Made by a program: the position numbers and the translations under genes | The notes under the pieces: model-generated | The model's input: only the letters and a program-made list of their open reading frames with translations | Databases searched by the model: none | Told to the model about the DNA's origin: nothing | DNA from: Bacillota bacterium | Lineage (GTDB): Bacteria; Bacillota; Clostridia; Lachnospirales; Lachnospiraceae | Length of the DNA: 18,420 nt | Direction: 5' to 3' | NCBI GenBank assembly: GCA_023421505.1 | Contig: JAEZTJ010000054.1 | Location: 1 to 18,420, forward strand | Part shown: in pieces, positions 7,239 to 14,135 of the stretch | Position numbering within the stretch: position 1 is the first letter of the stretch | Layout: each line of letters begins with the position of its first letter

Positions 7239-8255
7239 CTACCAAAAAGAATTAATCAGTAAGCACCGAAAGGTCAGATCATTCATCAATTTATCTGCTG
7301 ACCTCCAATTATCTTCAAGTGCCAGCCCCATATACTGGGACCATTTTGTAAAATAGCGGTGCCTAAGATTTTTCGTAAATAATCCATTATTTTCGTTCAG
7401 AAGCTGATTTACATAATCAATTTGAGCCTTTATGGAAGGGACCTTTTTTGCTATACCGAGTCGTGAAATTAACTCGGTTCGGTGAAACCACAGCATCCAT
7501 TCTTTTACGTCAAGATTACTCATATCATTATTGAAATTGTTCATATATACAGCAGCAGGTCCAATGACCTGATGTTTATAAAGTAATTTTATGCTGGGAA
7601 TAGGTGAGAGCTCGGCAAGTCTTGCTATAGCGCTTATCAGCATTTGCCGGTTTTTCTCATTCCTCCAGCTATTCGTATAGGCCAGTAGACGCAAATGATA
7701 GATGCTTGGCCACATTGCGCCGCTTTTAAATACGAATATATCCTTATAGACATCGTAAATATCGGTAATATCCCTAATATCACATACGTATCTAAATACC
7801 TCGAGAGCTTCTTCTATATATTCACTAACAAAATCATAAGTTTCATTTCCCGTATAGGCAAAAACACAGGCCCGAATTAATTTAGAACCGCCTAAATGCA
7901 AAGCATCAAGGGGTTTTCCAACTCGGTGCATGCACCCTTCATCGAATTGATCCCCTTTATTAATGATCGCATTCAGCGCCTCCTGAATAATCGGATGACT
8001 CGGTTCAACCCCTTTTTCCATCAGGTATCTGATACTGCATTCAGGCTCATCTACACCATGAAATAAACCACCAAGCCAGCCATCTTCTTTCCTTAACGAG
8101 AAAATCCTTAGAACTTCTTTTTCGTTAAGAATTTTTGATTGCAATAGCTGCATATCAGGATCTTCTATATTTTCGTGAAATATTTCTTTTTTAATACGAT
8201 AAGAAATGGATGGGCAAGCCCTGTCGGAAATAAAAAAGGCCGTCTGTTTATTCAT
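7239..8255 (-). CDS. Protein of unknown function, helical
   Basis: A 338-residue soluble protein that I do not recognise with confidence. It is largely alpha-helical, with a Trp-Leu-Gly-Gly-Leu-Phe-His-Gly segment near residues 57-64, a repeated pattern of helices with conserved-looking Gly and Trp turns, and an Asp-Leu-Thr-Phe-Arg C-terminal motif. The arrangement is reminiscent of alpha/alpha-toroid proteins of the prenyltransferase/squalene cyclase type, but I cannot identify catalytic Asp motifs, so this is only a resemblance. It has no DDE or HUH transposase motif, although it lies between copies of a terminal inverted repeat. The ATG at 8255 has GGGAGAGG upstream on the minus strand; the frame also opens at a TTG at 8273, which I reject. 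Confidence 0.7.
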   Translation of the reverse strand: MNKQTAFFISDRACPSISYRIKKEIFHENIEDPDMQLLQSKILNEKEVLRIFSLRKEDGWLGGLFHGVDEPECSIRYLMEKGVEPSHPIIQEALNAIINKGDQFDEGCMHRVGKPLDALHLGGSKLIRACVFAYTGNETYDFVSEYIEEALEVFRYVCDIRDITDIYDVYKDIFVFKSGAMWPSIYHLRLLAYTNSWRNEKNRQMLISAIARLAELSPIPSIKLLYKHQVIGPAAVYMNNFNNDMSNLDVKEWMLWFHRTELISRLGIAKKVPSIKAQIDYVNQLLNENNGLFTKNLRHRYFTKWSQYMGLALEDNWRSADKLMNDLTFRCLLINSFW

Positions 8256-8303
8256 GATAACCTCTCCCTTCAAGCGATTTAGCTAGGTACTTACATTTAC
8301 TGA

Positions 8304-8317
8304 GTTTCGCAATCACC
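8304..8317 (-). repeat. Third copy of the MITE terminal repeat
   Basis: GTTTCGCAATCACC is the inverted complement of the left end of the element at 7003 (one mismatch) and a direct repeat of its right end at 7151. It is followed by TA, and the left end at 7003 is preceded by TA. Hence 7003-8317 can also be read as a 1.3-kb unit with terminal inverted repeats and a TA target, containing the minus-strand gene. Confidence 0.5.
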
Positions 8318-8736
8318 TAATTTTATTAGCTGTTGTTGCCGGTTAAGCGAATACTTTATTTGAGTATATAACAAAGTGAGGATTAAAACTACCAGAAAAT
8401 GGCTGATAAATATTATACGGAATTATTCTGACGAATAGTAGAAAAGTACGTCGAAAAATCTAATAATAATCAAGTTTTATTGAGACAAAGAGGCGACTCC
8501 ATTCTTTTTCATTAAAAATAGACTTATAAAAAAGAATTTTATAAAAATAAGGAATAATATGGTAGTTTATTTTATTTAGTATTATAATATAAAATGAAAG
8601 TTGATGAGAATTTTATATAATCAACAGATATCAGGGTTAGAAGATCGTGGGCTTCAGATGCAGAGGGCACCTTAAGGCTCTGTTTGTTGCTACATAACGT
8701 TAGGCACTATCCAATATATAGATTCAGGAGGAGAAT
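8318..8736. other. Intergenic region at the left edge of the accessory block
   Basis: About 420 nt without a supported gene. It holds an AT-rich inverted repeat (ATTCTTTTT 8501-8509, AAAAAGAAT 8529-8537), the promoter-like block at 8543-8599, a 6-bp stem GTTGAT/ATCAAC at 8600-8625, and a patch with CAGAG, CCTTAAGG and CTCTG near 8660-8682 that could form a leader hairpin. Confidence 0.45.
8543..8599 (+). promoter_or_regulatory. Promoter-like block shared with 18232-18290
   Basis: This block has TATAAT at 8583-8588 within a sequence that aligns closely to 18232-18290: both start with AAAAATAAG, continue with GAATAA and TGGTA at matching positions, and share TATTATAAT-TAAAA-GAAA. By hand I count 37 of 48 positions identical after one 2-bp gap. 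The -35 is weak. It lies about 140 nt before the membrane protein gene and probably drives it. Confidence 0.45.
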
Positions 8737-9411
8737 ATGATATACAAAATATTAAATGATTATAAAGATACATTTAATTTTAGAAAAAATTATCTAAAAC
8801 ATTTTACAAAAAGAAGTAAATTTTTATTAATAGCCATTGTTATATTAAATTCTGCAATCATTATAGCATGTAGCTTTATTTTTCAACAATCATGGCCATT
8901 AATGTTTCTTGGTGGCACTATTCTTTTAGTATTACCGATTTCTAAAAGTGAAGTTAATAGAATAGTAAAAGAACATTATGACTGTAAAAATCGATTTGAA
9001 GTGAGTAAATTACTGAAACAAAATTTTGAATTAAAACTAAGACAAAAAAACATAGAGGTACATAATATTGAACAAGTCGATTACTTGATTTATTTGATAG
9101 AACAAAACTTAGTAGAAATGAAACCGGGCTTATATATAAAAAGTGGAATTTGTGCGGGTGTTCTTGGACCATTATGGCTATGTTATTTAGATGCGATATT
9201 TAAATTTGCAATTGACATAGACGAAGCTACGAAACTTTTTATTATAATATTTGCTATATTTATAATGATTTTTTTTCTTTATCTAGGTCTTAGATATGGT
9301 TTTATGGATGATATTTTACATTCAGATTATTATAAATTGAAGTCATTACGAAATTTTATAAAAGACTATAAACTTATTTATTTGAATAAGAAATTGCCAG
9401 ACATCGCCTGA
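8737..9411 (+). CDS. Four-helix membrane protein of unknown function
   Basis: A 224-residue protein with two pairs of membrane helices (about residues 28-48 and 52-68, then 132-150 and 166-186) separated by a charged, Lys/Glu-rich segment of about 60 residues that is probably cytoplasmic. Both ends are rich in Lys and Tyr and also likely cytoplasmic. I do not recognise the family. AGGAGGAG precedes the ATG at good spacing. Codon use is very AT-rich, unlike the genes before 8300, which fits an acquired block. It is the first plus-strand gene of the block, 201 nt ahead of the KAP NTPase gene. Pairing of a small membrane protein with a NTPase is seen in several defence systems, but a functional link here is conjecture. 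Confidence 0.7.
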   Translation: MIYKILNDYKDTFNFRKNYLKHFTKRSKFLLIAIVILNSAIIIACSFIFQQSWPLMFLGGTILLVLPISKSEVNRIVKEHYDCKNRFEVSKLLKQNFELKLRQKNIEVHNIEQVDYLIYLIEQNLVEMKPGLYIKSGICAGVLGPLWLCYLDAIFKFAIDIDEATKLFIIIFAIFIMIFFLYLGLRYGFMDDILHSDYYKLKSLRNFIKDYKLIYLNKKLPDIA

Positions 9412-9612
9412 CAATGTTTTTTGTTTTAAAATAGGATATAGAGACAATTGTTTACTTGTATTATATTGTAAAAAAATATATGAAACTTGAAATTATAGCG
9501 ATAATGAGAGTGCTGAAATATTAGAAAGAAGAGCACAAATAATATGTATATTTCAAATGAGGATGGACGAACAAATTGCTTTGGCATGAGTGTTTAAATA
9601 GGAGAAAGTTAT

Positions 9613-11799
9613 ATGTTTAATACAGATAAACCAATAAATAAAATGAGTGAAGACAAACTTGGACGGAGTTCATTCGCCAAACAACTTGCAAATGCAATAA
9701 TGCAATTTAAAACAAAAGATAATTATGCAATTTCGCTTCAAGGAAAATGGGGCTGTGGAAAGAGCTCCGTTCTAAATATGACGGTTGAAGAAATCGGAGA
9801 ATTATCAGAAGTAGTAGATAATAACGAAAAAATAGTTGTTGTACAGTTTAATCCTTGGAACTTTACTGATACTAATCAGCTGATTAATCAATTTTTTCTG
9901 ACTCTCTCGAATTCTTTAAGATTTGATGATAAAGGGAAGAAAATGAAAAATGTTGGGTCTGCAATTGAAAAGTATTCGTCCGCTTTAGAGTATTCAGAGT
10001 ATATACCAGTAGTAGGACCTTATTTAAAACTATTGCCTAAGCTGTCTGCAATGCTAGGTAAGTCAATGAAGAACAAGGCGGAAGCGAAACTAAATGATGT
10101 TTCTTTTAGAAAAAGTGAAGTTGAAAAAGTATTGAGAGAATTAGATACCAGAATATTAGTAGTGATTGATGATATAGACAGACTTTCAAATGAGCAAATT
10201 CAACTTATTTTTCAATTGGTAAATGCTGTTGCAGGTTTCCCTAACATAATATATTTACTTTCATTTGATAAAGATATTGTGGTACGTGCATTGAGTGATG
10301 TCCAACATTGTGATGGAGAAGAATATCTTGAAAAAATTATTCAAGTTCCGTTTGATGTGCCGCCATTAAGCGTTAAAAAGCTTCATTATATTCTATTTGA
10401 AAAGCTAGATGACTTAATAGAAGTTCACGGTGGGATGGAATTTGATAAGACACGATGGTCAAACGTTTTTGATTCTTGTATTAGCCCTTTTATAAACACA
10501 TTGCGCGATATTAATAGATTTTGTAATGCTTTAACATTTATGTATTCTACAGTAAAGGAAGAAGTAGATTTTATTGATATGTCGGGTATATGTGCCTTAC
10601 GTGTATTTGCTTCTACGATTTATGAGTGGATTAGAGATAACAAATTTTCTCTTGTTGGGGGTTACAATGGTGGGGGGATTTCTCTTAATGATATAAGGAA
10701 ACAAGAGGGGGAAACATTAAAACGTTTTCAAGATGTTTATCCAAAAAATCCTCATGTTATGCTAACAGCTGTTGCTAGTTTGTTCCCTGTGTTTTCAAAT
10801 AGAATTTCATTTTCTAGTGTTTTTCAAACAACCGCTGAGATTCATCAGGCAATGAGAATAGCTTCTGAGAGTAAATTCGATTTGTATTTTTCGCTTTCTT
10901 TGGACAGTATAAAAATCAGCAGAACCGAAATCGATGATTCAATATTGTGCATGAAAGAAGATGAGTTGAGATCATATATTAATGTGCTTAATGAGCGTGA
11001 CCTGCTGGATGTTTATTTAAAAGAAATGAAGTATAGTTTGTCAAGGATTCCAGAAGATAGAATAGAGCTCATTTTGAGCGTATTAGTGTTTCAGAGAGGA
11101 AGAATTGCAGGGAAAGAGAAGCAATTGATAGGCGCGGATTTGAACAAAATTAGTGTTTATACAATTTCAGATTTCCTCTTTAGAATAAGTGATGAAAACA
11201 TTCGTTTTAATATTATTTCTAATATGCTTTCAAACACTGATTTTTTATCATTTCAGTATTTATTACATCTTTTACATATTATTGAGTTAACTCATGGAAG
11301 AATAGCTGAATCATCTTATTCTCAAGAGCCCAAACTTATTAATTCAGATAATTTAAATCATCTTGAAGAAATATTTTTAGAGAGGATAAAAAGTTTTGTG
11401 GCAATTACCAATTTATTTGAGTGGAAAGAGAAAAGAACGGTTTCTTTTTTATGGGAATTTATCGAAGAAAAAACATATTCCGATTATATAAAATCTGCGA
11501 TAACCAATGATCTAAATGCAGTTAGATTTTTGGCTTTACATTTAGCCACTTGGTCATCTGGGGGAAAAGCATGTGAATACGAACTCAAAGGTGATTCTTA
11601 CACGAAATTTATCAGTACCACGGAGTTAATAAAAATAATTGAGAACGCACGAGTATCCAAAGATTTTTGGATGCTAGAGGAAAATATTATTGAAGCAGTG
11701 GTTGCTTTTGTATTGGTGATAGAGTCTGGCAATGTAAAAAAACTAATTGAAATCAAAGATGTAGAGGAAAGGATTAGCAAATGGAAAAATGAGTTGTGA
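9613..11799 (+). CDS. KAP family P-loop NTPase
   Basis: A 728-residue NTPase of the KAP family, named after Kidins220/ARMS and PifA. The Walker A motif is Gly-Lys-Trp-Gly-Cys-Gly-Lys-Ser-Ser (44-52), followed by the KAP hallmark Phe-Asn-Pro-Trp-Asn-Phe (79-84). Walker B is Val-Val-Ile-Asp-Asp-Ile-Asp-Arg-Leu (183-191), then Ser-Phe-Asp-Lys-Asp (217-221) and Tyr-Leu-Glu-Lys-Ile-Ile-Gln-Val-Pro-Phe (238-247), also typical. Many KAP proteins carry membrane helices between Walker A and B; here that insert (about 100-165) is short and only weakly hydrophobic. The C-terminal 400 residues are helical and not recognised. KAP NTPases include the phage-exclusion protein PifA and QatA of the Qat system. 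No qatB, qatC or qatD follows, so this is not a Qat locus. GGAGAAAG precedes the ATG. Confidence 0.88.
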   Translation: MFNTDKPINKMSEDKLGRSSFAKQLANAIMQFKTKDNYAISLQGKWGCGKSSVLNMTVEEIGELSEVVDNNEKIVVVQFNPWNFTDTNQLINQFFLTLSNSLRFDDKGKKMKNVGSAIEKYSSALEYSEYIPVVGPYLKLLPKLSAMLGKSMKNKAEAKLNDVSFRKSEVEKVLRELDTRILVVIDDIDRLSNEQIQLIFQLVNAVAGFPNIIYLLSFDKDIVVRALSDVQHCDGEEYLEKIIQVPFDVPPLSVKKLHYILFEKLDDLIEVHGGMEFDKTRWSNVFDSCISPFINTLRDINRFCNALTFMYSTVKEEVDFIDMSGICALRVFASTIYEWIRDNKFSLVGGYNGGGISLNDIRKQEGETLKRFQDVYPKNPHVMLTAVASLFPVFSNRISFSSVFQTTAEIHQAMRIASESKFDLYFSLSLDSIKISRTEIDDSILCMKEDELRSYINVLNERDLLDVYLKEMKYSLSRIPEDRIELILSVLVFQRGRIAGKEKQLIGADLNKISVYTISDFLFRISDENIRFNIISNMLSNTDFLSFQYLLHLLHIIELTHGRIAESSYSQEPKLINSDNLNHLEEIFLERIKSFVAITNLFEWKEKRTVSFLWEFIEEKTYSDYIKSAITNDLNAVRFLALHLATWSSGGKACEYELKGDSYTKFISTTELIKIIENARVSKDFWMLEENIIEAVVAFVLVIESGNVKKLIEIKDVEERISKWKNEL

Positions 11800-11985
11800 T
11801 AAATTAAAATAAACAAAAAGGTTTGAAAGGTGTACTTTCTTAGCGGGGGTAACACATTAATGTAAGCGGAATAATGGGAAGTTCTACACTACATTTATGA
11901 GTAAAAAAGATACGGTTGAATTTGTAAAATTTGCTCTTATATAAGAGAGGTAAAAAATGTATATAGATACACATTCATATGATAA
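11800..11985 (+). promoter_or_regulatory. Spacer with a palindrome and an overlapping leader ORF
   Basis: Between the KAP gene and the next gene lie a weak GAAAG/CTTTC hairpin (11825-11839), a perfect 14-bp palindrome CTCTTATATAAGAG (11934-11947), and an 11-codon reading frame starting at ATG 11957 behind GAGAGG. That frame ends with TGA at 11990-11992, overlapping the ATG at 11986 of the main gene, which itself has a poor ribosome site. This suggests translational coupling. Confidence 0.45.
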
Positions 11986-11992
11986 ATGCTGA
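11957..11992 (+). CDS. Possible leader peptide overlapping the next gene's start
   Basis: ATG at 11957 with GAGAGG about seven bases upstream opens an 11-residue frame (MYIDTHSYDKC) that stops at TGA 11990-11992. The start of the 271-residue protein at 11986 lies within its last codons. Ribosomes ending here could restart at 11986. A frameshift that removed the true N-terminus of the larger protein is the alternative. Real expression is uncertain. Confidence 0.3.
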   Translation: MYIDTHSYDKC

Positions 11993-12801
11993 AAGGAGCA
12001 TGTGATTATTTCGCAATTACACCGCCTAATCTTTTGAAATTCTTTAGCTTAACAGCTCAGAAATGTATCCAAGATAAATGTTGTAATGGAGATATCTTAT
12101 CTGTTGAAATTGATACATTCATTCAACACCATATGACCGACCAGTGTATAGATGAAATTTTGTTCTTTCACTTAGGACGTAGATTAAATAGCAACGATAC
12201 ATTAACAGGAAATAATTTATTCGAGTTGTTGACAATAGAAAACCCATTGTCTAAATTTCTAAAAGAGCACAATGTTACTTTTACCCAACAAAATAGACAT
12301 TTGGAAGTTTATGATAATGGAAACCTTATTACTCTTGAGAATACTTATGAAAATGGAGTTTGCTATTTGAGAAGTAGACTCGGATACAATATTGGGAGAG
12401 AAGATTTTTGTTTTAATGGCTTTGCTTTTAAGGATTTACTATATAAAAATACTTATGCTCACAGTCTGTATCATGGCCCAGAATTTATTACGCAACTGTC
12501 TGCATTTTTAAGAAGACCAGAAATAGCACGTGATTATTTTACTGATAGTACATATTATTGCTTTGAGTACTGCGCTCCTCTAGAATTTGTACTGTTTGAC
12601 AATGCTGACAAGTTAAGTCAAGATGAAAAGGTTAACTATTTTCTATCTCAATTGCTCGGCAGACTTTTTGAATACTTTAATTCAGATCCTAAGTATATGT
12701 TTGATCACGACAATCCAGTTTTACGTCTATTTGACAATGCCAATATGCCAATTGAATACTATTGTAATCGAGAGGTCATTACTTCTGAAATGCTAAGATA
12801 A
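11986..12801 (+). CDS. Protein of unknown family between the KAP NTPase and Shedu genes
   Basis: A 271-residue soluble protein with no signal peptide or membrane helix and many Phe, Tyr and Cys residues. I recognise no family. Points that look structurally conserved are Phe-Phe-His-Leu-Gly-Arg-Arg-Leu (60-67), Gly-Asn-Asn-Leu-Phe-Glu-Leu-Leu (75-82), Tyr-Leu-Arg-Ser-Arg-Leu-Gly-Tyr (127-134), Phe-Asn-Gly-Phe-Ala-Phe-Lys-Asp-Leu (143-151), His-Gly-Pro-Glu-Phe-Ile (163-168) and Tyr-Tyr-Cys-Phe-Glu-Tyr (190-195). A His-x-Gly early segment with a later Tyr and Glu could suggest an ADP-ribosyltransferase-like fold, but that is weak. No ATG lies upstream in frame after a TGA-TAA pair, and the ribosome site for 11986 is poor; AAAGGAG lies just inside the gene. 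It follows the KAP gene and precedes the Shedu gene in one direction, so a joint role is plausible. Confidence 0.65.
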   Translation: MLKGACDYFAITPPNLLKFFSLTAQKCIQDKCCNGDILSVEIDTFIQHHMTDQCIDEILFFHLGRRLNSNDTLTGNNLFELLTIENPLSKFLKEHNVTFTQQNRHLEVYDNGNLITLENTYENGVCYLRSRLGYNIGREDFCFNGFAFKDLLYKNTYAHSLYHGPEFITQLSAFLRRPEIARDYFTDSTYYCFEYCAPLEFVLFDNADKLSQDEKVNYFLSQLLGRLFEYFNSDPKYMFDHDNPVLRLFDNANMPIEYYCNREVITSEMLR

Positions 12802-12924
12802 ATATTACTTCGAGCCGACTTAACTCAAAGTAAAGGTGGATATTATTTTATTAACATAAATTTGATGGGATAAGCAGGTAAATAGATATTGAATAATGGT
12901 AATGATACTATTTGGAGGAAGAGA

Positions 12925-13716
12925 ATGAAGTTACAGGACAGGAATTACGAATTGATATTAACTGACAAAGAGCAGGAGGCATATGAAGCGGAAATTTCAT
13001 ATGAATTAAAAAAAGGGCTAAAGAATACTCACAATTTTCCCCGATTTTCCCATCCAGATAAAGAAATAAGAAAATTTATCTGGCATAAAAGGTCTCTCTT
13101 TCCTAATAATTACTTGTATTTGGGAGAATATAAGGATTTGGATTTTGAGCAAGAAGCTATTGAATTTCATAATGTAATATATGCTGCTGAGAATGAGTTG
13201 AAGATTCAACAATATATTAAGCAATATAGAAAGTGGTTTATACCAGGTTCAATATTCTTGGATTATAATTTTGGTCATCATGACGCTTATCTCTTCCCAG
13301 AACAGCAACTGGGAAATGAATACGCTGCTGATTATATGTTAATAGGGAAGAATTCCGATGGCTATAGTATTGTCCTTGTCGAATTTGAAAAAGCGAACAC
13401 AGAATATCTTATCAATACAGCTAATACAGAAAGTGAAAGTGTAAGAAAGGGATTGACTCAAATACAAGACTGGAAAAGATGGATTGATGGTAATAGGGAT
13501 TACTTTTTAAAAAACATAGGATTTTTTCAACAAGGGATAGATGTTCCAGTATGCAGGATATATTATTATCTAGTTGTTAGTAGAAGAGATTTTATGAATC
13601 AAATGGCATTAGATGTTCGAAGTCAAAGTATGTATGAAAAATTAAATACTAAGATTGTGACATTTGATAGATTGGTAGATAATATAAAAAAATTAGGAGG
13701 AAGACTGGCTTGGTAG
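12925..13716 (+). CDS. Shedu-like anti-phage nuclease (DUF4263 / SduA type)
   Basis: A 263-residue protein whose C-terminal half matches the Shedu (DUF4263) PD-(D/E)xK-like nuclease domain, known for single-gene anti-phage defence. The core shows Ala-Ala-Asp-Tyr-Met (134-138, putative metal-binding Asp136), then Val-Leu-Val-Glu-Phe-Glu-Lys (150-156), and the typical downstream helix Gln-Ile-Gln-Asp-Trp-Lys-Arg-Trp-Ile-Asp-Gly-Asn (179-190). The expected Glu-x-Lys reads Glu-Phe-Glu-Lys; from memory, a Shedu subgroup has Glu-x-Glu here. The N-terminal 100 residues are a variable domain, as usual for the family. The ATG at 12925 has TTGGAGGA six bases upstream; the frame opens 12 codons earlier at a TTG without a site. 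It is the last plus-strand gene before a convergent junction. Confidence 0.82.
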   Translation: MKLQDRNYELILTDKEQEAYEAEISYELKKGLKNTHNFPRFSHPDKEIRKFIWHKRSLFPNNYLYLGEYKDLDFEQEAIEFHNVIYAAENELKIQQYIKQYRKWFIPGSIFLDYNFGHHDAYLFPEQQLGNEYAADYMLIGKNSDGYSIVLVEFEKANTEYLINTANTESESVRKGLTQIQDWKRWIDGNRDYFLKNIGFFQQGIDVPVCRIYYYLVVSRRDFMNQMALDVRSQSMYEKLNTKIVTFDRLVDNIKKLGGRLAW

Positions 13717-14135
13717 GTCATTGAGAACTTCAAATCTGCTAGCATTTTACGTCCCATTATCTCCCATACAGGTAGGTACATTATGCATATGTTTAGCATC
13801 TTTCGGATAAGTAGTATAATCTAGCACCATGTATTAGTTGACAAAAATTTCCTTTACTCTTTTTTTTATAATTTTCTATCCTGCTACAGTAGTCACATCC
13901 TCTACTTTTTAGAAAATTAGAATAGCTAATTTGGAATTCGATTTACCTGGATTTGAAGGGGTACTGTAATAATGAACTTTTTTAGTTATTGGAAGAGCAA
14001 CGATGGGCGGAGAAGCCCAGCGTTGCTCAAAATATGTACGCTTCTACCGTAATGGGTAACTAATTTTTGCTAATACAAGAATATAAAATTTCTCAATGTA
14101 TGGATATCACAGATGTTTTGAATATAAACATAGCT
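13717..14135. other. Convergent intergenic region between the Shedu and STAND genes
   Basis: About 420 nt between the 3' ends of converging operons. It is AT-rich with stops in all frames. Apart from the hairpin at 13995-14028 I see only a short open stretch at 13913-13969 ending in TAA that might be a remnant of a C-terminus, too short to name. Confidence 0.5.
13995..14028. terminator. Long GC-rich hairpin in the convergent junction
   Basis: Outer arms GAGCAACG (13995-14002) and CGTTGCTC (14021-14028) and inner arms TGGGC (14004-14008) and GCCCA (14015-14019) are perfect, with one A-G mismatch between them and a six-base loop. Its position suggests a two-way terminator, but neither strand has a T tract right after the stem, so it could instead be a transcript-stabilising or small-RNA structure. 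Confidence 0.55.

Noticed and set aside
7184..7400. Plus-strand open frame after AGGAGG near 7183 that could be a gene remnant
   Set aside because: It has no suitable start codon and overlaps the minus-strand gene; it reads as a shadow with a chance ribosome-like site.
8690..8710. AACGTTAGGCAC, resembling the GTTRRRY core of an integron attC site
   Set aside because: No matching RYYYAAC partner or attC-like fold is found upstream, and no integrase is present; likely chance.
11897..11944. 15-residue frame between the KAP and unknown genes
   Set aside because: There is no proper ribosome site and no feature beyond being open; the frame at 11957 is better supported.
9613..13716. Qat anti-phage system
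   Set aside because: The KAP NTPase could be a QatA-like protein, but no QueC-like QatC or TatD-like QatD gene follows.
13913..13969. Short open stretch ending in TAA that might be a transposase C-terminus
   Set aside because: Only 18 residues with no recognisable motif; a family cannot be supported.
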